This document shows, in pieces, positions 1-11,158 of a stretch of 64,000 nucleotides of DNA. The notes under the pieces were generated by a model. The model was not told where the DNA came from. It saw only the letters and a list, made by a program, of their open reading frames with translations, and made no database searches. A program made the translations under genes and the position numbers. Origin of the DNA: Nicotiana tabacum (taxonomy: Eukaryota; Streptophyta; Magnoliopsida; Solanales; Solanaceae); NCBI RefSeq assembly GCF_000715075.1, contig NC_134094.1:76738838-76802837 (forward strand), read 5' to 3'. How positions within the stretch are numbered: position 1 is the first letter of the stretch; every line of letters starts with the position of its first letter.

Positions 1-262
1 TGCCCAAGTACAAAATCACCATACAAATCTATTGAAACCTTCAAATATAGATTCTGAGATCGTTTACTCAAAGTATTGACTTAAGTCAAACTTTGCCACC
101 TTAGGCCACTATTACGGAACTAAGTGTTCTGAATTTATCCCGAACCCTTCCAAAACCAAACCAACAGTCCTCACAAGTCAAAAAATAAGAAAAGCACATA
201 CAGAAAGTATTAAATAGGGGAACAAAGTTCAAGAAGGAAGAACAATCGGTCGAGTCATTACA
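1..262 (-). repeat. 3' LTR of element 1 (partial)
   Basis: On the minus strand the LTR starts with TG at 262 (TGTAATGACTCGACCG) and runs off the left edge of the window. The 262 bases present align along their length with the far end of the LTR at 5483-8291; for example both contain the block CCACCTTAGGCCACTAT. It directly follows the chromodomain end of the element 1 polyprotein, as expected for the 3' LTR. Confidence 0.85.
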
Positions 263-266
263 TTCT

Positions 267-1690
267 TTACCTCTTAAATAAATGTTCGTCCTCGAACGGG
301 TTTAGAATCATATACCTGAAGTGCTGAATAAGTGTGGATATTTGCTCTGCATATCTGACTGACTCCTCCATTGAATTCACAGTTGAAATCTTCTTAGACC
401 TCAACTCGAGAACATGCCTATCAACAATGGCAATCGGTTCCTCCTCGTAACTCAAGCTCTCATCCATATGAACTATGCTGTAATCCAACACATGGGACCT
501 GTCGGCATGGTACCTCCGGAGCATAGACACTTGAAATATTGGATGAACTCTTGATAGGCTAGATGGCAAAGCAAGCATGTATGCACCCTCACCAACTCGC
601 TCAAAAACCTCGAACGAACCAAGGAACCTCGAACTCAACTTGCCTCTCCTCTCGAATCTCATGATACCCTTCATCGGTGAGACTTTCAAAAGTACCTTCT
701 CGCCCACCATAAATGACAAATCACACATTTTCTGATCCGCGTAACTCTTTTGCCTGGACTGTGTTGTGCGAAGCCGCTCCTGAATCAACTTTACCTTATC
801 TAAGGCATCCTTTACCAAATCAGTAAGATATAACCTAGCCTCGCTGGCCTCAAACCAACCAATGGGGGAATGACATCATCAGCCGTACAAGGCCTCAAAT
901 GGAGTCATCTCGATGCTGGACTAATAGCTGTTGTTATAAGAAAACTCAGCCAATGGTAAGAATCAGTCCTTCTGCTCTTCGAAAAGCCTGTTTGGCCAAG
1001 CTGCAAAAATCAGCTTATTAAGAGAAGTGCTATTTCGCAAAAGTGTTTTTCAAGAAAGTACTTTTGGTGAGAAGCAGTTTGTGTTTGGCTAATTAATTTG
1101 AAAAATACTTCTGAGCAACAATTAGTGTTTGGCCAAGCTTTTAAAAACTGCTTCTAAGTGTATTTTTCTCAAAAGTATTTTTTAATAAAAGTAATTTTGG
1201 AGATAAGCTACTTTTGTTTGCTTCTCCAAAACTGCTTCTACTTCTTATCAAAACCACTTTTTTCTTTCAAAAGCTTAGCCAAACACTTCAACTTTGAAGA
1301 AAAAAGCACTTTTTTTTGAGAAAAAATGCTTCTAGGATTGGAGAAGCTTGGCCGAATAGGCTAGAAGTCAATCGCACATGCTTTGAGCATATCCTCCAGA
1401 ATCTGAACTGTCCGCTCCGACTGCGCACCGGTTTGCGGATGAAAGGCCGTGCTGAGCTCTACCTAGGTACCCAACTCACTCTGTACCGCTCTCCAAAAAT
1501 ACAAAGTGAACTAAGTGCCTCGATTTGAATTAATAAAAATAGGCAGTCCATGCTACCATACGATCTCGTAGATATAAATTTGGGACAACCTCTCCGAAGT
1601 ATAAGTAGTCATCACCGAAATAAAGTGTGCAGACTTGGTCGGTCTGTCAAAAGTGACTCCCTCAGGCCATCAACATTAGGAACACATAAA
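267..1690 (-). pseudogene. Element 1 integrase and chromodomain-like tail, deleted and interrupted
   Basis: The open part at 818-267 is the integrase C-terminal region: the GEKVLLKVSPMKG block, then VHPIFQVSMLRRY, then a tail starting EEPIAIVDRHVLELRSKK that matches the beginning of a chromoviral chromodomain. Further upstream the catalytic core is recognisable in pieces around 1380-1660 (TKSAHFI-like start, then HPQTGAQSERTVQILEDM). The HHCC zinc-binding module that should precede it is absent: the frame jumps from the RNase H/integrase linker near 1700 almost directly to the TKSAHF segment. The MITE at 986-1361 splits what remains. The enzyme cannot be functional. Confidence 0.8.
986..1361. 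mobile_element. MITE (about 376 bp) inside element 1 integrase
   Basis: The terminal inverted repeats are GCCTGTTTGGCCAAGCT at the left and the complement of GCCTATTCGGCCAAGCT at the right. The body has no ORF and consists of AT-rich, partly self-complementary sequence (repeated GCTTTTAAAA- and AAAAGTA-type words). It lies between two halves of the integrase reading frame, so it inserted after element 1 did. A second copy of the family is at 31033-31408. I could not identify a clean target duplication, so superfamily assignment (hAT-like is possible) is open. Confidence 0.75.
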
Positions 1691-1694
1691 TAAC

Positions 1695-3200
1695 CCTGGA
1701 GTCACAGCACGTCATCATCATCGATATTCACCTCTTTGGCATTGCCTTGTAGTGCAACCTCTCTAAGCACCAGCAAGTGCAGATCATCATACTGATGAGC
1801 CTTAATCTGTTCTAATAAAGAAAGCCGAGTCACAACACATGAAAGAACTCGACTGGGCTCTGAAATATCCAACCTCACAAGTCGGTAAGCTAAGGAGTGA
1901 ATATCCAAAACTAATGGTCTCTCCTCTGGTGGAATGAATGCCAAACTAACAATACTTTCGGCCTTTCTACTCAAGGAATCTGCCACCACATTTGCCTTGC
2001 CTAGATGATAAAGAATGGCGATATCATAGTCCTTCAGCAACTCAAACCACCTGCGCTGCCTCAGATTCAGATCCTTTTGCTTAAGTAGATGCTGCGGTGA
2101 TCGGTGTAAACCTCACACTACACTCTATAAAGATAATGCCTCCAAAACTTGAGATCATGAACTGTCATAGCCAACTCCAAATTATGCACATGGTAATTCT
2201 TCTCGTGGAGATTCAAGTGACGAGAAGCATACGCAATAACTCACCCCTCCTGCAGCAATACACAACCTAACCCAATATGTGAAGTATCTCAATACACAAT
2301 GTGCATCCCTGAACCGAAAGGCAGAATCAACACCAGTGTTGTAGTCAATGTGGTCTTGACCTTCTAAAAGCTTGTCGTGCAATCATCAGACCACCTGAAC
2401 TGAACACCCTTTTGAGTTAATCTAGTCAAAGGAGCCGCAATAGATGATAAGCCCTCCACAAATCGACGATAATGCCCTGCTAGCCCCAAGAAACTCCTAA
2501 TCTCAGTTACTCTGTTAGGACAAGGCCAACTCTAAACTGTCTCGATCTTCCTGGGATCCACCTTAATACCCTCACCCAATATGACATGGCCCAAGAACGC
2601 CACAAAATCTAACCATAACTCGCACTTAGAGAACTTAGCGTATAACTTCTATTCTCTCAAGATCTGAAGCACTACCCTCAAATGTTGCTCATACTCCTCA
2701 ATGCTATGCGAGTAGATCAAAATGCCATTAATGAAGACAATGACAAATAAGTCATGATATGACCCGAATACCTGATTCATCAAATCCATAAATGTTGTTG
2801 GAGCATTAGTCAAGCTAAAGGACATCACTAGAAACTCGTAGTGCCCATACCTAGTCCAAAAAGCTGTCTTTAGGACATATAAAATGCAAATCCTCAGTTG
2901 ATGATACCCAGATCTCAAGCCGATCTTCGACAACACCCTATCACCCTGAAGTTGATCAAATAAATCATCAATGCACGATAACAGATACTTGTTCTTGATG
3001 GTGACCTTATTCAGCTGGTGGTCATCAATGCATATCTACATGCTCCCATCCTTCTTCTTCATAAATAACATTAGTGTGCCTCATGGAGACACACTTGGCT
3101 TGATGAATCCATTCTTGAGAAAATCCTAAAGATGCTCCTTCAGCTCTCTCAATTCTGTTGGAGCCATACTATAAGGAAAAATAGAGATAGTTTGGGTGTC
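1695..3200 (-). pseudogene. Element 1 reverse transcriptase and RNase H remnants
   Basis: RT is read on the minus strand from about 3200 downward. The segment at 2936-2649 contains [11 protein letters not shown], then [11 protein letters not shown] and [11 protein letters not shown], all RT landmarks of Ty3/gypsy elements. The catalytic FIDD box reads FING here, so both metal-binding aspartates are lost. RNase H follows with [16 protein letters not shown] and TDHRS-type blocks around 2230-2090 and the LSRK end near 1980. Several stops and frame changes interrupt it. It is a fossil copy of the same enzyme seen better preserved at 16203-17753. Confidence 0.85.
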
Positions 3201-3649
3201 TGGTGCCAAATCAATATCACAGTCCGGTGGCATGCCTGGTAAGCTAGCATAAAATACATCGGACAACTGCCATACAACAGGAACTGAATCTAACATGTGA
3301 GTCTACACAGCGGTATCTCGAACAATGGCCAGATAGGCCAAACCACCCTTCTCGGCCATATGTCAAGCCTTCAAGAAAGAAATAACCCGACTATATGCAC
3401 TACTAAATGAACCTCTCCACTCCAGTCTAGGAAACTCTAGCATAGCCAAGGTAACAATCTTAGCATGATAATCAAGAATGGCATAATACAAAGAAACTCA
3501 ATCCATGCCCAGCATAACCTCAAAGTCAAATATATTGAGCAATTGAGGATCAGCTCTAGTCTCATACCCACAAAAAGTCAAAAGACCAGTAAACCTGATC
3601 TACAACAATAGAATCACCCACCATCATGGACACATATACAAGAACACCC

Positions 3650-3880
3650 AGGGACTCACGAGATACATCCAGATAAGGAACAAAAAAGAGAAGAGACATA
3701 GAAATAGGTAGACCCTGGATCAAATAGTACCGAAGCATTGCTACGACAGATGGATATAATATTTGTGATCATGGTGTCGAAGGCTATTGCATCTGGTCTA
3801 GCTGGAAAGGCATAGAATCTAGCTGGAGCGCCACCTAACTGGCCTCCACCTCTAGGGTGACCCCTACCCACCTTCCCTCA
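3650..3880 (-). pseudogene. Element 1 aspartic protease remnant
   Basis: The minus-strand reading contains SVLFDPGSTYFYVSSLF, the active-site region of the retroviral-type protease (D-P-G-S-T here). The aspartate is kept, unlike in element 2, where it is tyrosine. The flanking coding sequence is broken by stops; the continuation toward RT around 3480-3560 still shows the DVILGMDW-like region in degenerate form. Confidence 0.7.
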
Positions 3881-3949
3881 TCCTCGGCAGGCCGGACGGT
3901 CGGTGCGGTAGCTGGTACGGTAATCATGGGCTGATGGTCCTGTTACACT

Positions 3950-5285
3950 GCCTTGCCCCAAAGTCTGGGATAAAACCTCTTCACGTGACCAAACTCCCCG
4001 CACTCGAAATAACCATTCAGTTTGGGAAATTGTTGGCTCTGGATCTAGCCCTGATAACCTAAGTACCCACTAGAGGAACCCTAAATAGCTGGTAGATGGT
4101 AGATGGTAGGTGCTCTCTGGAATGGCGCTCAAGTAAGGCCGTGCTAGAGCACCCCGAATAGGCTTTGGTGTTGACTACATAACTCTGCTAGTATGGCCCT
4201 TCCTGAACTGAACTCTTCCCCAAACGGGGCACTACTGAAACCTCCAGAATTCCAAGGTCATATGTCCTTCGATGTGAACTCTCTACCCTAAATGTGGATA
4301 CGCTCGATCCTCCGAGCTATCTCCACGACTTGGAGGGAAGAAGTCCCCAACTCTGCCTCTCGGTTCGCAATAACTTGCATCTCATAGTGCAAGCCCGCAA
4401 TGAACCTCTGCACCCTCTCTACCTCTATGGGGAGTAATATAGCTATATGGAGAGATAACTTAGTGAATCTCACCTCATAGTCGGACACAAACATCTGACC
4501 CTGCTGGAGCCGCTCGAACTGACCCCGTAACTCTTCCTTCTGTAAGGCTGGAATATACTTCTCCGGGAAGGTGTGCATGAAAACTGATCCCATGTTAAGG
4601 GAGGTGAACTTTCTGGCCTACTCAGAAGATAAGACGGCCAACATTTATGGGCCTTCCATTCTAGCTGAAAAGTGGTCAAGTCTATCCTATTGGACTCCAC
4701 TAGTCCAAAATTATGCAGACTCTCCCTACAATGGTCAATGAAATCTTGTGGGTCCTTTGATGGCTCACCGCCAAAGTAGGGAGGATGAAGCCTAGTAAAT
4801 ATGTCCAGCCGCTTCTGCTTTTCGATGGTCGTGATCGGTCTGGTCTCTGCTCTAGCCACTGGAATCGGCAAAACTTCGTTCGCAGGCACTACCCCTAGGG
4901 TCTGATAAATAGCAGTAGCATGCCCTGGCGCATGAGTGGTAGGGGTCTGTGCTACCCCTCCCGCCTGAGATGCGGCCGGGTCCGCTAGAAATATTTCGGC
5001 TAGATTGATAGAGTTCATGAACCACAACATATGGCCCATGACCTCCTGGAAGCCCGGCGCGATCATGAACTCTGTCAGAGCCTGCTCAGCTGCAGGTATC
5101 TAATCATGCTCCTCAATAATATGATCCTCCACCGGATCCACTAATGGTGCCATTGGGGCAACTCTTAGATGCCCTCGCCCCTCGACAAGAGCTCTTAATA
5201 TCCCTCGGCCTCTAGCTCTACCTTTGACGACCGGGGGAGTAGCCCCTCCGCTAATGGATGATGCTACCGCATGCGTTCTCACCAT
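3950..5285 (-). pseudogene. Element 1 gag remnant
   Basis: Starts with MVRTHAVAS at 5285, the same kind of start as element 2 gag (MVRTRTTGS at 14272), followed by an RGRG-rich stretch. The capsid-like region is spread over two frames: 5066-4470 with FTRLHPPYFGGEPSKDPQDF, and 4593-4288 with FPEKYIPALQKEELRGQFE and YEVRFTKLS, which are typical of plant Ty3/gypsy gag. A CCHC-like piece (ECGEFGHVKR) is near 3990-4010. Frameshifts and stops show it is dead. Confidence 0.8.
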
Positions 5286-5467
5286 CTGCTAGAGAATAAG
5301 AGAAAGATTTAGACTTAGAAAAACATCGACAGCACGATAGGAAATGAATAAAGAGAAGTTTCCTAACACCCTATAGCCCATCCAAGATAAGCACAGACAT
5401 CTCCCACACTGATATGCAAGACTCTACTAGGTCTGCTAATGACTCGTGAAACCAATGTGAATCTAGT

Positions 5468-5479
5468 GCTCTGATACCA
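5468..5479 (-). promoter_or_regulatory. Primer-binding site of element 1
   Basis: The minus strand reads TGGTATCAGAGC three bases inside the 5' LTR. This is complementary to the 3' end of plant initiator-methionine tRNA, the usual primer for these elements. It fixes the orientation as minus and the inner LTR border at 5483. Confidence 0.85.
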
Positions 5480-5482
5480 AGC

Positions 5483-8291
5483 TGTCACGTCCCAATTTCG
5501 TTATCGGCTGCGATGGCACCCCACGCTGCCGTTAGGTAAGCCAATGGCAATTCATCACTACAAACAACCGCTCATAATACTTATTAAAATTTATAAATGA
5601 AATAATAAAGCGGAGATATATTTAGGAACCATGATAAAACACTTTAATTCTTACTGAGTTACAAAATATGAACAAAACATAAGGCAAAATGATTTAAATG
5701 TCAAATACAACCATGAACATCTACTAAAATATCCAAAATCCGGTGTCACAAGTGCACGAGCAACTAATAGAATATAAAAAACCACTACAATTAATGTCTG
5801 AAATAAAAGTAGACAGAATGAAATAAATATAGGGGAATGAGACTTTGGGTGCTATGGGTCGAAGCATGGAAAGTAGTTCACCACTAAGTCTCCAGATGAT
5901 ATGCTCAGGCTTCAGAGTGACCACCCGGTGTACCTATCTCAATACCTGCACAATTAGTACAGAAGTATAGCATGAGTACGTAAATCAACACATACCCAGT
6001 AAGTGTCTAGTCTAACCTCGAAGAATAAGTGGCGAGGGGTCGACGTCGGCACTTACTAGTGATCCAATAAGAATGTACATAAGAGTAGACACATATGAAG
6101 CATAACATGTGGCAACGAAATAGGTAAATACAAATAACATAATTCTCAACATAAGAATAATTACGAAATCATCAAATGCCATATACTACCTCGAAAGAAA
6201 CAAATATAACCAATATCAGATACAATGTCAAATCTCAATTCAGGAAAAACTCATATGTGCTCTGACTCCTTATCGAATGTTACACACAATTCTGCTGAGG
6301 CGAACGGCCTGATCCCATAAGGATAGAGTTATATAATACTACCGATGTCGTACAACCAGATTAAATGATGCATCTCATAATACTGCTGAGGCGAATGGCC
6401 CGCTCACATAAGGATATTTTATAATACTATCGAAGCATAATTTTACCGACAGTCAAGTATCCCGCCAAAATTTTAAGTAAAAAAAGAGGCTCGATCAAAT
6501 AAGTAAATAATATTCTCAAGCACAATTTTGAATTCAAGTAATCAACAGGCAAGATAATTCAACTACTATAGTTAAGGCATGATGTAAATCTAAGTCTACC
6601 CGAAATAACCAAGAATCTAGCTTACGCACGGACGCGCATCACCTCGTGTGTACGTAGAACCCATAGCACGTAGCACATAACAAATATAATACCTACGAGG
6701 ATAATTCTCTCTTACAAGATTAAGCAAGAGACTTACCTTGCTCCAACACTTCACTAACACCTCAAATCGATGTCGAGCAGCTCAAAACTAGCCAAAGGAA
6801 TGTGCAAACTAGTCAAAATATACTCAAGAACTCATAATTTAACTATCATAATCAATTTCCAACCCTACTCGGAAAGTCAACAAAAAGTCAACCCCGGGCT
6901 CACGCGTTCGGATTCCAAAACATTTTGAAGATAAATATTAACCATGGCATCACGAACTCAAATACATAATTTATTTTCAATTTCATGCCCAAATTCGTGG
7001 TCAACTTACATTTTTACCAATTCTATGTTTCTAACCAAAACCCCAAAAATTTCTACTAATTTCCATGTAAAAATCCACACATAATTTATGTATTTTTCTC
7101 ACAATAAGTATAAACCACTTACCTAGTGATACTTGATGAAAATAGCCCTTCAAAAAGCTCCCAAATTGCCCAAGCCAAGAAAAACTATGATAAAATGAGC
7201 CTAAGTCCTGAAATGAGACTTATAATCTGCCCATGCATCCTTCATCGTGATCGCGGAAGCATCCTTGCGATCGCGAAGGCCAATGTTGTCCTTGCCCAGG
7301 CCTCCTTCTTCGCATCGCGAGCACCCTGTCATGTTCATGAAGCACATTGCTGCCAACCCTTCGCGTTCGTGGAACCATTGCCGCGTTCATGGAGGCTAAA
7401 GCTCGCTAGCCCTTCCCTTCCTCTTCTTTCTTCGTATACGTGTAGCCTGCTCCACGTTTGCGAAGAGGAGCCAGGTCCTCCATCGTGTTCGCGAGGCCAT
7501 CTTCGTATTCACGAAGTGCAACAGCTTCCCCCTCCAAAATTCCTTCTTCTCAATCGCGGGGCCTCCTGCGTGATCACGAAGCACACCAGCACCAGCAAAG
7601 ATCTACCAACTTTAAACATGTTTCAGGTGGTCCGAAACTCCCCCAAGCTATCCGGGACACCGTCCAATCATACCAACAAGTCCAAAAATATAACCTGTAC
7701 TTACTCGAGGCCTAAAAATATTTAAAATAACATCACAACTAAGAATCGCATCCCAAACAAAATAATCAATCTTCCAAACTTCTATCTTCCATTAACTAAC
7801 TCTGAACGCGATGAATCATACCTAGACAACTCGGAGTGGAACCAAATTTCACACACAAGTCCGATATGACAATACAAACCTATCCCCAGGCTTGGAATAC
7901 CAAACGTGATCAAATATCACCAAAGTCTACTCCAAGTCAAACTTAGCAAACTATAAAACCTTCAAAATGCCAATTTCCAACAATAAGCATCGAATCCCTC
8001 CCGGATCACCCGAAACTCGATCCGGACCAACTCCCAAGTCCAAAGTTTCCATACGAACCTATTGGAACTTTGAAATTTTGATTCCAAGGTCATTTATTTA
8101 AAGTGTTGATTTAAGTCAAACTTGGCCACCTTAGGCCACTATTTGGAACTAAGTATTTCGAATTTAACTCGAACCCTTCCAAAACCAAACCAACCATCCT
8201 CGCAAGTCATAAAATAGGAAAATCACATACGTGAAGTATTAAATAGGGGAACGGGGTTCTAGAAGACAAAATAATCGGTCGGGTTGTTACA
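5483..8291 (-). repeat. 5' LTR of element 1 (2809 bp)
   Basis: Runs from TG at 5483 to CA at 8291 as written on the plus strand. The outer end reads TGTAACAACCCGACCG on the minus strand and matches the partial 3' LTR at 1-262. It holds a CpG-rich block (about 7239-7585) of alternating words such as TTCGCGATCGCG and TTCGTGAAC. The ORFs that cross that block are incidental. No promoter is assigned. Confidence 0.88.
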
Positions 8292-8869
8292 ATCCATGAA
8301 GTTGACTTGTATTAGAGAAGATTAAGAAAAAAGTTGGATAAGTACAAGGAAAAATAAAAGGAAGGAATAAAAAAGGAAGAAATTGTACCTTGGTAATTGA
8401 ATGAATCACATCATTTATGACGGTGATTGAAGAATGTAATTCTATTTATTTCCTTTTGATGGGGCCAATCAAAGTCTTTAACCAAACGAAAGCTCGATCT
8501 GGTTTCTTCAGAAGGTTGATAACTTCGGGGACTTCAGCTACCACTTGCCGCATCTTTCATTTACTAAAAGGACCGGCATCATTTTTAGCAGAAGTGGCAG
8601 GATCCAAAGCTGGAGTTACGGGAGGTTGCTCATCATTAGCAAAGTCAATACGATGATCTTCATCATCGTGACCCCCGAATCTTTGGTCAAATAATTCTTC
8701 AACCAATACCGAAATTGGTACCGAAGCTGGTTCAGCAATTTTTTCTTCCGAAATCAGCAACAGAGTATCTTCTGGTTTGTCAACTAAATGAAAAGGACGT
8801 TTTCTAAAGATTGAACTTGGGGACTGCTTTGATCTTCCTCTGGAACTATCCGCCTCCTAGTTTGGGGCT

Positions 8870-10052
8870 TGTTGGGGCCAAACGCACACGCAATAAAATG
8901 AAAAGGTACGTTTAGTTTTGAAGAAGATGGTTGAGACTTTATTATCTAAACTAAGAAGCAATTAATAGAACAAGATGCAAGTAAAGAAAACAAACACTTA
9001 GGAGCAAAGTCAGATATTCCGGGGTTACGGAATTAGCGTCTTTTCTATTGTGTTTTTCGGTTGATTTAACTACTTGATCTATCTGATTTATTGATTAACA
9101 TGGTTAATTATGCTCGCAAAGTTCTTTTGATGCTTTGCTCATCTATTCAAGTCAACCTAATACAATACGTTTAAGAATCAGAGTTAAGAAGAATGCATAT
9201 ATATCTCTTGCAAAAATAACCAAGTAAGGCAATTAGAATATGTCTATCCTAATCATAAATCTATTCCCCGATGCCCAAATTCAAGAACTTACTCTTTTCA
9301 ATCTTATATGTAATCTATATTTTCCACTTTCATGTTCAACTATAAATTAGTAGATAGTATTCTTCTGGTAGCTACACAATAAAATAATTGAGTGCAAGAT
9401 CGAATAAATAAATCAATATGATAGAATCATGTAATATCATTAACCATCAAACTACAATATTCAATAACAACCCATAACCTAGAACTGAGGGGTTTTAGCC
9501 ACTCATTTTCATAACAACAATCAAAATATTATTTTTAAACATAAAAGCTATGAATACGAGATGGAGGATGAAAGAATCAATGAAATTTGTGTTCCGTTGT
9601 GTTCTTAAGCCTTACTTGCCTTCAAAAATTATCCAATAACTAATCACATTTAGGAAGTATTTATAGGCTAGGGTCGAATTCTCCAAGTCCAAAACTAAGT
9701 AGGAAATATTTAATTCGTGGATTGGGGCACACTGGGCGCCTGACCTCATGAGGCTAGGTCTGGAGCGCGCCTGGAACCTCGCGAGACCAGGCTGGTTGCG
9801 AGCTCCTCCTCGCCTGGATTCACGCGTTGCCTAGCCTGGTGCCTAGTTCTGGGATTCTCTCAATATTCGCCTTTTCATTCTCTTTTCACGTAGCTTCAAC
9901 ATTCTTTTTGTGGAACCTTCATTCCTTTTCACATTCCAATGATCCTACACATAAAAATAACTTAATTAAGCTCAAACGTCACATATTAAAATTAAATACC
10001 AAAATGTAAGGTAAGCAATGCACTACAAATATAAATTTATAACCAAACATCA
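8870..10052 (-). mobile_element. Solo LTR (1183 bp) inserted in the antisense ORF
   Basis: Begins TGTTGGGGCC at 8870 and ends CATCA at 10052. The flanking five bases are GGGCT (8865-8869) and AGGCT (10053-10057), a target duplication with one mismatch. Removing it brings the ORF end SLVKKP next to TRRRIVPEE. A minus-strand TATA-like TATAAATA lies at 9665-9658, so the LTR is probably oriented minus. No internal region, PBS or second LTR accompanies it, so it is a solo LTR left by recombination. The family is unknown, though its style resembles the LTRs at 49543 and 53775. Confidence 0.65.
9658..9665 (-). promoter_or_regulatory. TATA-like box in solo LTR
   Basis: TATAAATA on the minus strand, about 390 bp from the minus-strand start of the LTR. 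It is the only good TATA candidate noted in this LTR and suggests the transcription direction. Confidence 0.4.
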
Positions 10053-10072
10053 AGGCTTCTTTACGAGAGAAC

Positions 10073-10103
<31 letters not shown>

Positions 10104-11158
10104 AGAGGCAGGGACTTCTCTATCTTTTCTCTTTGAAGAGGACAAACTCAAAATGCGCTCCTGAACTGTGTTGACATCAAGTCTAACAGCAGGAGCAAAA
10201 GTAGGGGGAACACCATGGACTCCAAACCCTGTATTCAAGAAAAAGGTGTTTAAAAAAATGAAATGAATACAAAAAATAAACACGGAACTAAAGTGACTTA
10301 CCGTGGGTTTTTACTTTTCAACCAAATTTCTTGAAAAGAAATTTCCAAGTCCTTGGTCCATGGGAGCATAAGATAGCATCAACGATACCTATTCATGAAA
10401 GTCTGGGAATTCACTACCGACCTCTATGGTTGCTACAAAATAAACATATGGATAGGTTATAACTTTAATAAAAGGAAAGAAATTTGAAAATAGTGGTAGA
10501 AACTTACGTTTAAAGTTTCACTTTTCGGGGAAAGGAATGTTCTCATATCCCACCAACTCACGGGTTGCAACAACCACGTACCTATTGTACCTTTCTCTAT
10601 CATGATGATCCTTGGGCCAACAATGACTCGCTTACGCCTGGTCGCGGGAGTAAAAATACCAGCATGGAAAAGCTTGGAGAGTACAAGTGGAGAAGGTGTT
10701 GAAATTCAAAGAGAGCAGAAACTAAATTTGACAATGGCATATTTGGCCAAATCACCGGATCTATTGCAAGCTCGAACCCGAGAGTAAAAGAGTAAGTGTA
10801 AATAAATGAATAACCTTCATGGTGAGTAGTTATTCGACTGTTTCACCGGGAGCTTCAATTGGGAAGTTAGATCTCTATCAACACTCTTTGCAAACAAGGA
10901 AAATATGGCCAGGTTTGACAAAGGATGGATAAAGATCAAGATGTCCATTACCTTCTCTCTTATTTAAGTCATTGTTCCATACGGCACAATCAATAATAAA
11001 AGAAAATTCTTAGGGAACAATTTCAGAAACTAAAGGTTCCGCCAAAAGTTCATCGGTATCCTTTGCTTTGCCTTTAAAAAGTATTTAGGAGTAGTAGATT
11101 CCTTAGTCTGAGAACAATAAGCGGATTTTGATGAACCCTTCCAATGGAAGGGGAAGTA

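Larger units (their letters stand above)
1..8291 (-). mobile_element. Element 1: Tekay/Del-like Ty3/gypsy chromovirus, decayed
   Basis: This is an LTR retrotransposon read on the minus strand in the order 5' LTR (8291-5483), PBS (5479-5468, matching the initiator-Met tRNA type TGGTATCAGAGC), gag, protease, RT, RNase H, integrase, chromodomain-like tail and 3' LTR. The order and the single gag-pol layout are those of plant chromoviruses. Every domain carries stops or frameshifts, part of the integrase is deleted, and a MITE sits in it. The far end of the 3' LTR is outside the window, so the target duplication cannot be checked; the right flank starts ATCCA at 8292. The Tekay/Del clade is inferred from the long LTRs and the chromodomain style. 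Confidence 0.88.
8557..11158 (-). pseudogene. Antisense additional ORF of the Tat-like element, 3' portion
   Basis: Minus-strand coding pieces continue across the solo LTR. At 10283-10050 they read RLDVNTVQERILSLSSSKRK, then an acidic EEEEEEEEEE run and SLVKKP. At 8870-8557 they read TRRRIVPEEDQS, RKRPFHLVDKPED, ISEEKIAEPASVP and GHDDEDHRIDF. Minus-strand splice sites are plausible: donors GTAAGT near 10508 and 10304, with acceptors ending CAG or TAG near 10229 and 10440. The region at 10560-10790 resembles the gag-like/plant-mobile-domain-like proteins of plant transposons, but I cannot name the domain securely. At least one frame change (near 8835) and several stops show decay. Confidence 0.45.

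Noticed and set aside
985..1363. An 8-bp target duplication for the first MITE
   Set aside because: Flanks CTTCGAAA and AGAAGTCA do not match, so no duplication was claimed.
7126..7725. 199-codon plus-strand ORF in the element 1 LTR
   Set aside because: It crosses the CpG-rich block, which lacks stops by composition; no domain is visible.
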